A stretch of 64,000 bases of DNA. Source: a virus. The notes beneath the pieces are model-generated. The model was not told where the DNA came from. It ran no database searches and worked only from the letters and a program-made list of their open reading frames with translations. The stretch is from IMG/VR virus record IMGVR_UViG_3300022699_000224, positions 25,486-89,485 of that record; one strand, written 5' to 3'. Made by a program: the position numbers and the translations under genes. Shown here piece after piece: positions 43,569 through 52,581 of the stretch; position 1 is the first letter of the stretch, and each line of letters starts with the position of its first letter.

Positions 43569-44045
43569 TTAAGTTTCTATTTTTCCAAGACTAATAGTTA
43601 AAGTAATTATATGACGAAATCTATCATGTTTATCTAAATTATTTTTATCTAAATCAAAATTTATAGGAGAATCGTCTATATCTAAAACTCTAAGTCTTCC
43701 ATTTTCTATTTTAGATTTTACTTTTCCATCTTCAATTACATATTCATAATAAATAAATCCATCTTTAACTTTAGATATTAACCAATCTTTTATATCTAAA
43801 CGATTACCATCATTAGAACCAAATATATCTACTAAAACTTGTGCAGTTCTCAATGTAGCATTATTTCCTATTTCAATTGTTTCATGTTCTGTAGTTCCAA
43901 CTCTAATACAAATAGATGGTAACTCTATACTATAAATCTTAGCAAAAGTTTTTTCTACTCTGTCATTATTCCAATCTGCTTGAAATTGACCTTTTAAATA
44001 ATCTATAATACTTGCTTCTATGTTTCTACTTATACGATATGCCAT
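43569..44045 (-). CDS. tail terminator/completion-like protein
   Basis: 158 residues. It starts ISRNIEASIIDYLKGQFQ and continues SICIRVG, TLRTAQVLVDIFGSNDG and HIITLTISLG, an alpha/beta layout like small tail terminator proteins. It lies between the neck protein and the major tail protein, as expected. Assigned by position and layout. Confidence 0.5.
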   Translation of the reverse strand: MAYRISRNIEASIIDYLKGQFQADWNNDRVEKTFAKIYSIELPSICIRVGTTEHETIEIGNNATLRTAQVLVDIFGSNDGNRLDIKDWLISKVKDGFIYYEYVIEDGKVKSKIENGRLRVLDIDDSPINFDLDKNNLDKHDRFRHIITLTISLGKIET

Positions 44046-44585
44046 TTATTTTCTTCTCTTTAATTTTCTTATTATATTTTTAATGTCTATATTTAATTTA
44101 AGACGAGTAGCCTCTATATAATTTGTAGGTCTTATCGAAGAAGGAGTATTAGTTCCTTTCGTAATTCTTCTAACTTTTGTAACTCTAGCTCTTCCTGTTC
44201 CTCTTAAACTAGGGTCTGCATTGCCATCAGTAAATTTTACAGGTCTATATTTTCCTCCTCCTGGAATAAAAGGCTCTCCTGTTATTTTTTTACCATAATT
44301 AATTACATACCAATAAGGAGCCTGTCTATTTAATACTTCTCTATTACCAATTCCCCATTCAATTTTACCTGCACCATGAATTCTATCTAAGGTAATCGCC
44401 ATAGCTAAATTACCAGTGCTACCTTGTCTATGAAGTCCTGTAGTAATATAATTTCTAATATATTTTAATAATTTATTTCCTAACTCAAATGCTTGAGCCT
44501 GAAATTCAAACCAATCTCTTTCTATAGTCTTTGATATTATTCTCTTTACATTAAATTTAGGAGTTATTTTTATCCGCATGCCCAT
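44046..44585 (-). CDS. head-tail neck (HK97 gp10-like) protein
   Basis: 179 residues. A helical N-terminus (EFQAQAFELGNKLLKYIRNYI) is followed by a glycine-rich, basic middle (YWYVINYGKKITGEPFIPGGG) and a basic helical C-terminus. The pattern of a helix followed by W.-.NYG..G is common in gp10-type neck proteins. There is no clear Shine-Dalgarno; ATGs at 44585 and 44579 are both possible. Confidence 0.55.
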   Translation of the reverse strand: MGMRIKITPKFNVKRIISKTIERDWFEFQAQAFELGNKLLKYIRNYITTGLHRQGSTGNLAMAITLDRIHGAGKIEWGIGNREVLNRQAPYWYVINYGKKITGEPFIPGGGKYRPVKFTDGNADPSLRGTGRARVTKVRRITKGTNTPSSIRPTNYIEATRLKLNIDIKNIIRKLKRRK

Positions 44586-44603
44586 TTATAATATATGACC
44601 TCT

Positions 44604-44957
44604 TTACGACTCTTTTTTTGAATATACATAAGCTCTTAAATAATTACCTTCTATTCTATATTGTAATCTACCATTAATACGCCAACCATTATATAATTCT
44701 CCATTTATTTCTATTTTATGAGACCTTTTTAATAAATTTTCACGTTTCTTTTTTATAATTATTTCTTTAGCTTTATCAGTTATTATACCTGGAATTTTCC
44801 ATTGAATAGAAGAAAAATTTAAATCGCTAACAATAGCTTTAACAGGTAAAGGATTAAGCATTGTAGATTCAACTGTATGTTCATAAGGGTCAATTTCAGT
44901 TTCTACTGCTAAATAAATTCTAATATATTTTGATTTGTCTCTGAATAAATTATCCAT
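44604..44957 (-). CDS. head-tail connector-like protein
   Basis: 117 residues, mixed alpha/beta: MLNPLPVKAIVSDLNF near 33-48 and a C-terminal YRIEGNYLRAYVY. Common layout for small head-closure proteins. It directly precedes the gp10-like gene. The endonuclease gene sits just upstream and ends 3 bases before its start. Confidence 0.5.
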   Translation of the reverse strand: MDNLFRDKSKYIRIYLAVETEIDPYEHTVESTMLNPLPVKAIVSDLNFSSIQWKIPGIITDKAKEIIIKKKRENLLKRSHKIEINGELYNGWRINGRLQYRIEGNYLRAYVYSKKES

Positions 44958-44960
44958 AAA

Positions 44961-45581
44961 TTAAATAATTCCTAAATATTTAAGTTCTTTTTCTTTTAAT
45001 ATTTCAAAATTAATATCTTCTAATTTTTTCTGAAATTTTTGAATTTTATTTCTTGCATATTTTGAAAACTGTCCTTTTATTTCTATATATAAATCTTTTT
45101 CAGGTAAATAAAAATCTGGTGTATAAGTAGTATTTCCTAAATCAAAAGTTTTAGGTTCATATTGCCATTTAATATTATTTTTATCTAAATATTGTGCATA
45201 AGCAATTTCCCAGGAAGAACGCATCCTAATATTTTTATAATTTCCTGCTTTTGGAGGAATACATATCCTCCCATAAGTAGGAGATAATTTTCCAGATTTT
45301 CCAAACATCGGATTATTTTCTCCAATTTTATTGCAAGACCTACATTTTTTAGTATTATTCCAACATTGATAACCTATTTGTTTATTACAAGTTATACAAA
45401 AATATTTTTTTCTCTTGATAGCATTATTACCTTTCCAATTTGGATGATTTTCTTTATAATAATGTTTTCCGTAAAAATTATTATTTTTTCCTCTCATCAT
45501 TTTTGAGTGTCTTTTATCTTGACATTTTCTACATCTTTGTCCGCTACATTTTTTATTACAATCTATACATTTATTTTTCAT
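44961..45581 (-). CDS. free-standing homing-endonuclease-like protein (PD-D/ExK nuclease with zinc fingers)
   Basis: 206 residues. It begins with Cys-rich zinc knuckles (CIDCNKKC at 5-12, CRKC at 17-20), a second Cys set (CITC at 62-65, CRSC at 80-83), and between and after them NUMOD3-like N-x-x-(Y/F)-G-K motifs (NFYGKH, NPMFGKSG). The C-terminal part is a small nuclease: E125 in SSWEIAYAQYL, D156 in TPDFYLP, and E167-x-K169 in IEIKG. The gene sits 1-3 bases from both neighbours in the late operon, as mobile endonuclease genes do. Confidence 0.78.
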   Translation of the reverse strand: MKNKCIDCNKKCSGQRCRKCQDKRHSKMMRGKNNNFYGKHYYKENHPNWKGNNAIKRKKYFCITCNKQIGYQCWNNTKKCRSCNKIGENNPMFGKSGKLSPTYGRICIPPKAGNYKNIRMRSSWEIAYAQYLDKNNIKWQYEPKTFDLGNTTYTPDFYLPEKDLYIEIKGQFSKYARNKIQKFQKKLEDINFEILKEKELKYLGII

Positions 45582-45582
45582 A

Positions 45583-47973
45583 TTACGACCACATTAAACC
45601 TGTTCCATGTATTTTTAAATCTTTATTATTTGCGGTTATTAATTTATATTCCATATTAGTTCCACTGCCTATACCAGATTGAGTTAAATCTACATCTCCA
45701 GCTAATACTCTTTTAGAAGTTTCATAATCTCCTTCATCTGCTAAGGTAATTTCAGCCCAAGTAGAACCTCCATCTTTACTTGCATATGCTTTTAAATCTG
45801 TATTAATAGTTATACTATCAACATCTTCTTCAAAAATTATTATTCTTGTATTATCAGGTTCTGTTTCAGCACTAAAAGAATCAGAAATTAAAGTCATATT
45901 ATAAGGAGTTCCTGTTCCACTAGCATATTCGTGAGATGATGGAGTAAAATTAGAAGTCCAACGAGCTATGCCCTTAGAAATTCTAATCTCATCAAGCCAT
46001 CCATTGAAATAAGATTCCTCTAAAACTTGGTTTTTCTTGCCTACATATAAATCATCAGTAGAATCATTTATAGTTATTCCTGTTACATCGCTTGTAGAAC
46101 CTATTTGAGAGCCATCAACAAAAGCGTAGCAATTATTACCACTTCTAACAACTGCTAAATGATACCAAGTATTAGCAGAAGGAGACCAGTTCCAAGAAGT
46201 ATTATTACTATTGCTACCATCAGTAGAATAATAAAATCTTAAAGTGCTATCTCCAGTTACATACAAAATCATCCAAGCTCTATTTGTATCTGGATATTGT
46301 CCTATAATAGCAGATTGATTTACTGAACTATCCCATCTTATCCATAAATCTACCGTAAAATCTCCACTTCCAAAATCCCAATTCGTTGAATCAGGAATAC
46401 TTAAATAATCGCCTGTTCCGTCAAAATACATTGAACTATTACTAAATTTATATTGTGCTTGGTCTATTTTAGCATCTGCATGATAACTAACTATATGATT
46501 ATTTCCACTTTCATCTCCACCAGAAGCGTCTCCTGTAGATGTTGCTCCATCTGTTCCGTCAAAATGAGCTAAAAATGCAGTATCTTGAGCAGAGATATGT
46601 TCGCTAGTAGGGATTGTTATAGTATCACTATTATCATTTTGAGGAGAAGCAGAAAATGCATTAGTATGAGTAATTCTTATTTCATCCATCCAACCATTAA
46701 AATAATCAGAAGTTCCTGAATTGCTTCCTATATATAAAGTAGCAGAAAAAGTATCAGTAGAAGCAGATGTATTATAAGCTATTTGATTTCCGTCTTTATA
46801 TACTCCGTATTCGTTACCAACTTTACAAACAGCAATATGATGCCAATCAGTATTTGTAATTTCTCCAGCTCTTGTTGTCTCTATTATAGGACTTCCTTCT
46901 GAATAATAATCAAATCCTATTCCGCTACCATCATTGTGATTAACTTTCCAAAAATTCGACCCATCTTCACTATAAATGAAATATACTTCTGTTCCAGAAT
47001 GGTCAGCGTGTTTAACCCAAAAGTCAATAGTAAAATTAGTTGAATCTATATCAAAATCACTATATCCAGGTATGGTTAAATAATCACTATCGCCATCAAA
47101 TAAACACGAACTTTCGCCAAATTTATACTGTGCGGTGTCTAATTGTGCAGTTCCATTAAATGTTATAGAATGAGATTTACTCTCATCTGTTCCATTTCCA
47201 TGTAATAACAATTTAGTATATTCATCTATTCCTGCTGGCTCTTTTTCTGGAGAATATAAATCATTAGTAGAATCATATTCTTCATGAGTAGAAGATGCAG
47301 TATCTATTCCACTTTCATCTTCATATTCATCTACAATACCATCTAACATATTTAATTGTGTCAAAGAACCGTTTATGGCAATTCTAAAAGCATTTAATAA
47401 AATATTATGTTCTATTCTGCCAGCTATTTTTAAAGTTGAATCAGTGCGTTTAATAGTAAAATCATCTATATTAGTTAAATTGTCTACTTCTGATTGAGTA
47501 TATTTATCTAAATTACTTATATCAGCTTCAACTAAAGCTCTAGATTCCCAATCAACTCCATCTGCTACTAAAACATTACGATTAGTAGGAGTAGATGTAT
47601 TTACATCAGATAAATCAGATAATTGAGACGCTCCGCCTCCACTACCTGACCATTCTGACCAACTAGAACCATCAAAATAATAAAATTTATTTTCATCATC
47701 TACCCAACAAATCCAACCTTCTGATGGAGTATAATAATTCCATTGTCCAGAATGATAATGTGCAATATCATTATCGTGTCCAGCCCAATCAGTTCCACTA
47801 TCTCCTGATATAATTAAATATCTATCATCAGTAGAAGGAACGCCAGGAGGACTAGTAGTATCCTTATCTTTAACACTAGCTTGCCAACTTAATCCTGATG
47901 GGTTTAAATCCTTTTGTAATAATTCATAATCTCTTAATTGGTCTCTAGATATTCCAGTATTTCTATCAGCCAT
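45583..47973 (-). CDS. tail fibre/appendage protein with DUF2793-like and two LamG domains
   Basis: 796 residues. Residues about 25-110 match the DUF2793 style (QASVKDKDTTSPPGVP, DRYLIISG, DWAGHDNDIAHY, GWICWVDDENKFYYFDGSSW). Two LamG/concanavalin jelly rolls follow: about 255-440 (LLLHGNGTDESKSHSITFNG ... WMDEIRITHTNAF) and about 465-665 (AHFDGTDGATSTGD ... WLDEIRISKGIARW). The C-terminus is a beta domain. Probable carbohydrate-binding fibre or capsid decoration. Ends just before the endonuclease gene. Confidence 0.72.
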   Translation of the reverse strand: MADRNTGISRDQLRDYELLQKDLNPSGLSWQASVKDKDTTSPPGVPSTDDRYLIISGDSGTDWAGHDNDIAHYHSGQWNYYTPSEGWICWVDDENKFYYFDGSSWSEWSGSGGGASQLSDLSDVNTSTPTNRNVLVADGVDWESRALVEADISNLDKYTQSEVDNLTNIDDFTIKRTDSTLKIAGRIEHNILLNAFRIAINGSLTQLNMLDGIVDEYEDESGIDTASSTHEEYDSTNDLYSPEKEPAGIDEYTKLLLHGNGTDESKSHSITFNGTAQLDTAQYKFGESSCLFDGDSDYLTIPGYSDFDIDSTNFTIDFWVKHADHSGTEVYFIYSEDGSNFWKVNHNDGSGIGFDYYSEGSPIIETTRAGEITNTDWHHIAVCKVGNEYGVYKDGNQIAYNTSASTDTFSATLYIGSNSGTSDYFNGWMDEIRITHTNAFSASPQNDNSDTITIPTSEHISAQDTAFLAHFDGTDGATSTGDASGGDESGNNHIVSYHADAKIDQAQYKFSNSSMYFDGTGDYLSIPDSTNWDFGSGDFTVDLWIRWDSSVNQSAIIGQYPDTNRAWMILYVTGDSTLRFYYSTDGSNSNNTSWNWSPSANTWYHLAVVRSGNNCYAFVDGSQIGSTSDVTGITINDSTDDLYVGKKNQVLEESYFNGWLDEIRISKGIARWTSNFTPSSHEYASGTGTPYNMTLISDSFSAETEPDNTRIIIFEEDVDSITINTDLKAYASKDGGSTWAEITLADEGDYETSKRVLAGDVDLTQSGIGSGTNMEYKLITANNKDLKIHGTGLMWS

Positions 47974-47980
47974 ATTATAT

Positions 47981-48130
47981 CTATCCCTTTAGAAGTCCTA
48001 TTTTCTTAGCAATAAGTATAACTAAATCCTTAAAGTCTTTATCAGTTAAGTCTTTTATACTTTTATTTTTAAACTTTTTTATTGATTTTATCAATTCTCT
48101 TTGTTTTTTATTTATTAGTCTTTTGACCAT
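47981..48130 (-). CDS. 49-residue basic helical protein
   Basis: ATG at 48128-48130 preceded by AGGAAAAAGAAAAA, stop TAG at 47981-47983. The reading is M-V-K-R-L-I-N-K-K-Q onward with a lysine-rich helix ending in KKIGLLKG. It overlaps the upstream gene by 16 bases and fills an otherwise empty gap. No family recognised; small size makes it tentative. Confidence 0.5.
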   Translation of the reverse strand: MVKRLINKKQRELIKSIKKFKNKSIKDLTDKDFKDLVILIAKKIGLLKG

Positions 48131-48324
48131 TTTTTCTTTTTCCTATCAAGAGATTTTATTGTTAAAGTTAATAAATATTCCATTCCGCATTTTTTGCACT
48201 TTAATCTAAATCTACTATTTGACCTTATATAATCTCCGCTTTTAGTTTTAATATCTAAAGGCATAACATAAAGGTTAGTAGATTTACATAATTTACATTT
48301 AAAATCAATTTTGGTTGTAATCAT
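48115..48324 (-). CDS. small zinc-ribbon protein
   Basis: 69 residues with CKLC at 10-13 and CKKC at 43-46, spaced like a zinc ribbon, and a basic C-terminus. Overlaps its upstream neighbour by one base. Function unknown. Confidence 0.6.
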   Translation of the reverse strand: MITTKIDFKCKLCKSTNLYVMPLDIKTKSGDYIRSNSRFRLKCKKCGMEYLLTLTIKSLDRKKKKWSKD

Positions 48325-48578
48325 TATTTTTCTGGTTGTAATAAATCATTAATGAATAACAATATACCTTCTACTCTATGTAATTGTCTTTGGATTTCTT
48401 TTATTTTGTTAAGTTTATTTTTACGTTCAGTTTTAGCCCATTCTAATTTAGCCACTATTAGTTTTCTCAATCTATCGGAATCTAACTTTCTAGTTTTTTC
48501 CATACGTTTTAGAGTTTTCTTCATCTTTTTCTTTTTTGTTTTTTTTAATTTTTGACTTTGTTTTCCTTTTAATTTCAT
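48324..48578 (-). CDS. very basic coiled-coil protein
   Basis: 84 residues. The first 30 are nearly all Lys/Arg, the rest a heptad-patterned helix (KIKEIQRQLHRVEGILLFI). It may bind DNA or the capsid interior. Position in the late operon suggests a virion or assembly role. Shine-Dalgarno GGAGGTAATATG region. Confidence 0.55.
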   Translation of the reverse strand: MKLKGKQSQKLKKTKKKKMKKTLKRMEKTRKLDSDRLRKLIVAKLEWAKTERKNKLNKIKEIQRQLHRVEGILLFINDLLQPEK

Positions 48579-48630
48579 ATTACCTCCATACTATAAAGTT
48601 TAATGTGTTTTTTAGGTTAATCAATTAGTT

Positions 48631-49392
48631 TTAAGTAGCGATATAATGAATCAATAAAATATCACCAGATTCAGGTGCGGTAGTAAATTCTACCGTAGTT
48701 CCTGTAAGAGTATAATCTTCACCAGAACCTTCCTGCTGTAACAAACCATTCAAGAATACCTGAACTGAATTAGTTACAGGACTAGAATCTAAAGTAAATG
48801 TAGTATTAGTTCCATCACAATTAGCAGATTCATCTGCTAATTTAATCTCACTTTCTTGGAGATAATCTTCTGTTATAGAAGTTTTAGAAGTCCATTCCAT
48901 GTAACTTCCGCTATTATTCCAAGTAAGCACATAACCATCAACACCTGCACCTTCTGCATTATTGATAGCTATTTTTCCAACTGTAACACCATCATCTTTT
49001 AATTGTAAATTGCCACCGCTAATTTCTATTCCAGAATCATCTACCTGAACGTCTAATACTCCATCAGAATCAGTTGCTAAAGCATTTCCTGCGATAGCAT
49101 CTACAAAATCTACTATAGACTCCTTATCAGAACCGTTATCTCCTGTATCTACAAATGCTATATAGTCATTAGCTACATCTATAGCATCTTCGCTAAGTTC
49201 ATTTAAATCAACAATTAACGCACTAGCACTATTAGCTAATCCGTTACCTGCTATAGCTGTAACAAAATCATCTACAGCTTCTACTTTAATAGCTCCATCT
49301 GTATCTTTAAATGCTAACGAATCAGCAGTTATATCTATAGCTTCATCAGAAAGATTTATTTGTTGACCTCTTATTCTCGTATTAAGTGCCAT
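48631..49392 (-). CDS. repeat-containing structural protein (fibre/decoration type)
   Basis: 253 residues. The module DxxADSLAFKDTDGAIKVEAVDDFVTAIAGNGL occurs at about 20-52 and again as DVANDYIAFVDTG...SIVDFVDAIAGNAL at about 75-105, a repeat common in virion fibre-like proteins of many phages. The C-terminal domain (TTFTLDSSPVTNSVQVFLNGLLQ, GDILLIHYIA) is a typical phage structural beta domain. Expected to be abundant, as its Shine-Dalgarno GGGAGG is strong but partly buried in a leader hairpin. Confidence 0.65.
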   Translation of the reverse strand: MALNTRIRGQQINLSDEAIDITADSLAFKDTDGAIKVEAVDDFVTAIAGNGLANSASALIVDLNELSEDAIDVANDYIAFVDTGDNGSDKESIVDFVDAIAGNALATDSDGVLDVQVDDSGIEISGGNLQLKDDGVTVGKIAINNAEGAGVDGYVLTWNNSGSYMEWTSKTSITEDYLQESEIKLADESANCDGTNTTFTLDSSPVTNSVQVFLNGLLQQEGSGEDYTLTGTTVEFTTAPESGDILLIHYIAT

Positions 49393-49403
49393 ATATTTCG
49401 CCT

Positions 49404-49431
49404 CCCTTTTAGCTTATTTTAAGCTCAAGGG
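49404..49431 (-). promoter_or_regulatory. leader hairpin covering part of a Shine-Dalgarno
   Basis: On the - strand, AGCTTA/TAAGCT (6 bp, loop AAA) is extended by CCCTT pairing with AAGGG. The AAGGG overlaps the Shine-Dalgarno GGGAGG of the structural gene that starts at 49392. The 138-bp leader also holds ACTC/GAGT and GGAGA/TCTCC hairpins. Translation may be tuned by the fold. No convincing promoter was found in this leader. Confidence 0.45.
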
Positions 49432-49530
49432 TCATTTCATTTTTAAACTCTTATGAGTATTTAGGAGATTTAACCCTCTCCAACACATTAAACTCAACAA
49501 TTTCAAATTCAAATTACACGTGTAAATAAT

Positions 49531-49803
49531 TTATGTATTAATATAACCAGAACCTCCGCATTTACACGAAGAATAACCTCTTCTTACATTAGTTCCGCAT
49601 GAACATTTTTTTATTATTTTATTACTTTCTAGGTGTTTAAATAATTTTTTTAAATTATTATATGTAAAATCCATTACTTGTGATTTAAAATATTTAAATT
49701 CCTTAGTTCTACAATCAAATTTAAACGATAATAAATCTAAAGTTTTTTTCATAATATCTAGATTTTTTAAATATATTTCTCTTGCTAATTGAATTTTTTG
49801 CAT
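49531..49803 (-). CDS. helical protein with C-terminal zinc knuckle
   Basis: 90 residues. A helical body is followed by CSCGTNVRRGYSSCKCGGSGY near the C-terminus, a four-Cys knuckle. It lies in the connector region. No clear Shine-Dalgarno. Function not recognised. Confidence 0.5.
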   Translation of the reverse strand: MQKIQLAREIYLKNLDIMKKTLDLLSFKFDCRTKEFKYFKSQVMDFTYNNLKKLFKHLESNKIIKKCSCGTNVRRGYSSCKCGGSGYINT

Positions 49804-49808
49804 AATAT

Positions 49809-50159
49809 TTAATATTGTTTTAAATAATTAACTTCTATTTCATCATTTGTAATACTATTTATAGGTAATTTGAACTTATTATTACTAATAACCGTAATAT
49901 TTTTTTCTTTAATACCATTAAAAAATACTTGCAAAGTATCTTCCTGAAAATCATATTCAGTTTGAAAGGTTTTTGAATCTAATTTAGAAGGTATCTCATT
50001 ATATATTATTAAATTTGTTATTAAACCTAATAAATATTCTCTACCGCCAAAAAAATCTACTGTCTTTAAATTAGTATTAAAAATTTCTTTTTCTACACAT
50101 TCTACATCAAATGATTCATATTCTACTATTTTAACTTTTAATTCTTCAGTAAGAGCCAT
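49809..50159 (-). CDS. small structural protein
   Basis: 116 residues ending in a beta domain with EYDFQEDTLQVFFNGIKEKN and INSITNDEIEVNYLKQY, the type of domain repeated in the 253-residue protein downstream (VQVFLNGLLQ). Probably a virion component. Shine-Dalgarno AAGGAGAAAAGATGGC. Confidence 0.5.
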   Translation of the reverse strand: MALTEELKVKIVEYESFDVECVEKEIFNTNLKTVDFFGGREYLLGLITNLIIYNEIPSKLDSKTFQTEYDFQEDTLQVFFNGIKEKNITVISNNKFKLPINSITNDEIEVNYLKQY

Positions 50160-50168
50160 CTTTTCTCC

Positions 50169-50513
50169 TTAATCCCTACTATCTAGGGTAACATCTCGTA
50201 TTTTTAGTTTACCACTAAATAATACATCTGTATTTCCTTCATCGTCTTTATAATCCATACTATAATAATATTGACCAGGAGTTAAGTTAGTATCAGATGC
50301 TGTTAACTGAATTAATGTTTTGCCATTTGTAGGGTCAGAATGATTAGTAACTTTTTTATTAATTTTAGCTTGAGCGTCTGAATCGCTGAAGTTCTTTTTT
50401 ACTACAAAATAAATAGTCCAATCTGTTATATTCTTAGCTACTCCATTCTTAGTAAATATCAGTTCATAAGCCTTTGTGCAATTTTTATTAAGTGCTAAAT
50501 CCTTATGTTCCAT
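50169..50513 (-). CDS. Ig-like/BppU-type N-terminal structural domain protein
   Basis: 114 residues. YELIFTKNGVAKNITDWTIYFVVKK, then LTPGQYYYSMDYKDDEGN and VLFSGKLKIRD: a beta sandwich pattern like small phage baseplate or fibre-base domains. Position in the connector/decoration block. No enzymatic motif. Confidence 0.5.
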   Translation of the reverse strand: MEHKDLALNKNCTKAYELIFTKNGVAKNITDWTIYFVVKKNFSDSDAQAKINKKVTNHSDPTNGKTLIQLTASDTNLTPGQYYYSMDYKDDEGNTDVLFSGKLKIRDVTLDSRD

Positions 50514-50524
50514 ATTTTCCTCTC

Positions 50525-51088
50525 TTACTTATCAAAGTCTATTATGTCTGTTACTCCTAATCCTATTTGATAACGAGTAATTAATTTTTCTATACGTTCT
50601 TCCTTTGACAATTTATTATTATAAACTACTCTAATATTAGGTAATACATATTGATTGTAATCTGGTTTTATTAAAATTCCGCTTATAAGTGCAATTAAAT
50701 CTAAGGTTTTATTATCAGGAGTAGGATATATATCATTGTCTTCTATTTCGTAGTCTGTATCTTCATGCGCAAATATACTTATCCAAACTAAACTATGAGT
50801 AATATAATCTTCTAATTCTGTATCTGAATATTCAGTAGCTTTGAAATAAACTATTATTTCATCCCCATTATTTAGTGAGACTGTAATTTCAATTTGTTTA
50901 TTAACACTATCATAAGTATATTCTCCACTGCCTAATTCAGTTCCATTCTTAGTTATTTTGGTAACTTCAGTAATATTAGATTCAGATATATCAAATATTT
51001 TAGAGTTAGTATAAGTAAAATTCTCATAATCTGTTTTAGCACTATCTTGAACTATAGCTCTAACTTTATTCTTTAGAGTTGTTAGCAT
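50525..51088 (-). CDS. head-tail connector-type protein
   Basis: 187 residues. A short N-terminal helix (LTTLKNKVRAIVQDS) is followed by a beta insertion resembling the fibre-type domain (VTKITKNGTELGSGEYTYD), then a helical domain (TELEDYITHSLVWISIF). Location downstream of the major capsid gene fits an adaptor. It overlaps the upstream gene by 23 bases. Confidence 0.5.
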   Translation of the reverse strand: MLTTLKNKVRAIVQDSAKTDYENFTYTNSKIFDISESNITEVTKITKNGTELGSGEYTYDSVNKQIEITVSLNNGDEIIVYFKATEYSDTELEDYITHSLVWISIFAHEDTDYEIEDNDIYPTPDNKTLDLIALISGILIKPDYNQYVLPNIRVVYNNKLSKEERIEKLITRYQIGLGVTDIIDFDK

Positions 51089-51548
51089 TATCGTTCCCCT
51101 GTTTTTTTAATTCTCTATTTCTTTTATTTCTCCGATATAATATTTCTTTACCTCTAGACTTAAAAAATCTAAATCCGTTTTTTAATAATACATCTTTAAG
51201 AGGATTATTTTTTTTAATTTTACAATATAATTCAGTATCTATAATATTCCAATTTATTATTTTTAATAATTTATTTGCACCTTTATTATTTTCTGATAAT
51301 ATTTTAACATATTTTCTATTAGCATTATCAGACCATCCAGTAACAAAAGCTACTCCTTCCTCTTTTCCAAAAAATAATTTATCTCCTAGTCTAGAATATT
51401 TAAATAATAAGTGAGAATTATCTCTTAGAAATAGACGTATATTATCTCTAGTTATATAGAAATCAGAATAAACATCTACTATATCAGTTAATATTTCTAT
51501 TAACAGCTTTCTATCTTTTTTTGATAATTGAGTTTTATATATAATCAT
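51066..51548 (-). CDS. GNAT-like acetyltransferase-fold protein
   Basis: 160 residues. EEGVAFVTGWSDNANRKYVKIL near 65-86 and LLKNGFRFFKSRGKEILYRR near 120-139 fit the beta4-alpha3 and C-terminal strands of a GNAT. The GNG..G acetyl-CoA loop is weak. Proteins of this type are known in phage head modules, where their role is not known to me. It directly follows the major capsid gene. Confidence 0.5.
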   Translation of the reverse strand: MIIYKTQLSKKDRKLLIEILTDIVDVYSDFYITRDNIRLFLRDNSHLLFKYSRLGDKLFFGKEEGVAFVTGWSDNANRKYVKILSENNKGANKLLKIINWNIIDTELYCKIKKNNPLKDVLLKNGFRFFKSRGKEILYRRNKRNRELKKQGNDNANNSKE

Positions 51549-51565
51549 GTTAAAATTTAAGTTAT

Positions 51566-51589
51566 GGTAGGGGGTATATACCCCCTACC
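51566..51589. terminator. perfect GC-rich palindrome after the major capsid gene
   Basis: GGTAGGGGG and CCCCCTACC form a 9-bp stem around TATATA (12 bp if read as a full palindrome). It lies about 18 bases after the capsid stop on the - strand. No U-run follows on the - strand, so it may be a partial terminator or 3' mRNA stabiliser that raises capsid output relative to downstream genes. Confidence 0.55.
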
Positions 51590-51606
51590 TTTAATATCAT
51601 CGATTA

Positions 51607-52581
51607 TTAAAGAATCGAACTAAGGTCAGCCGATTTAACGATTGCCTTTGGATTCTTAATAACTTCAACTATAGATTCGTAACCGTATACACCATAAGCT
51701 AATGTATTCGGGTTAGTTCCGCCTATATTCACAGGGAAAGGATTTACGAACAAAGCTCTTTGAGCCTCGTCCACTTTTGCACCCATCATATTGGCTATAT
51801 CCGTAGAAATTCTCCTTCTCACAAAGTGAATAGGTTTTCCTTCGGTTAACTGCGAATTACGAGCAACCAATATACATTTATTTTTATCAAGCAGTTTGAC
51901 TGTTGATTGGGAAGCAATAGTTCCTTTCTTAACTTGACCAATAACTTTGATAGGTGTTATGTCTAATGCTTTCAACTTATCTGGCAAATTCACATTATAA
52001 TTATGAGAACTTGCATTTTCCTTATCATAAACATCAATAGCATTTTTAACATTAGAACCGCATAATAACACAAAATTATCTCCATAATCTTCTGCTGTTT
52101 GTTTCATCTCAACGATAATATCATATAAATCTTCACCAGAATCTACAGCTATTTCAGATATATCGCCAGAATCTAATATCGCTTTAAGAATACGATATAT
52201 TTCTAACTTATCCATGCTTCTAGTAATAGCTTCTTTCTTCCTAGCTAAAGCTCCTAAATCAGGATTACCCTGACCAGATGCACCGCTAAGAATTTCATCC
52301 ACTAATACATAACGTAATCTTGAATTTAAACCCTGAAACGTCAACAGAGTATCGGTTTTAGGGTCTACCTTTAAAGCATTTACACGACCATCAGCTTCAA
52401 CCTGCAAAACCTCGTCAACTTCATCATCATATTGTGAAAGGTTATAAACCTTCTCACCTGGATTAGCAGTATCAATATCAGCAATCTCATTAAGTGCCAC
52501 AGACACAGGGAAATTGATGTCTATAGGTTCGCCTATAGTTTTAGCAATCTTTAGATTTAAACCACTAAATTTGTCATTCAT
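51607..52581 (-). CDS. major capsid protein
   Basis: 324 residues. Directly downstream of the prohead protease/scaffold gene, with the extended N-terminal arm and alpha/beta core of HK97-fold capsids (INFPVSVALNEIADIDTANPGE, LLTFQGLNSRLRYVLVDEIL, DNFVLLCGSNVKNAIDVYD, C-terminal FVNPFPVNIGGTNPNTLAYGVYGYESIVEV). Codon use is visibly less AT-rich than in neighbouring genes, as for very highly expressed genes. A Shine-Dalgarno AAAGAGGTATTTTTATA precedes the ATG. Confidence 0.85.
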   Translation of the reverse strand: MNDKFSGLNLKIAKTIGEPIDINFPVSVALNEIADIDTANPGEKVYNLSQYDDEVDEVLQVEADGRVNALKVDPKTDTLLTFQGLNSRLRYVLVDEILSGASGQGNPDLGALARKKEAITRSMDKLEIYRILKAILDSGDISEIAVDSGEDLYDIIVEMKQTAEDYGDNFVLLCGSNVKNAIDVYDKENASSHNYNVNLPDKLKALDITPIKVIGQVKKGTIASQSTVKLLDKNKCILVARNSQLTEGKPIHFVRRRISTDIANMMGAKVDEAQRALFVNPFPVNIGGTNPNTLAYGVYGYESIVEVIKNPKAIVKSADLSSIL

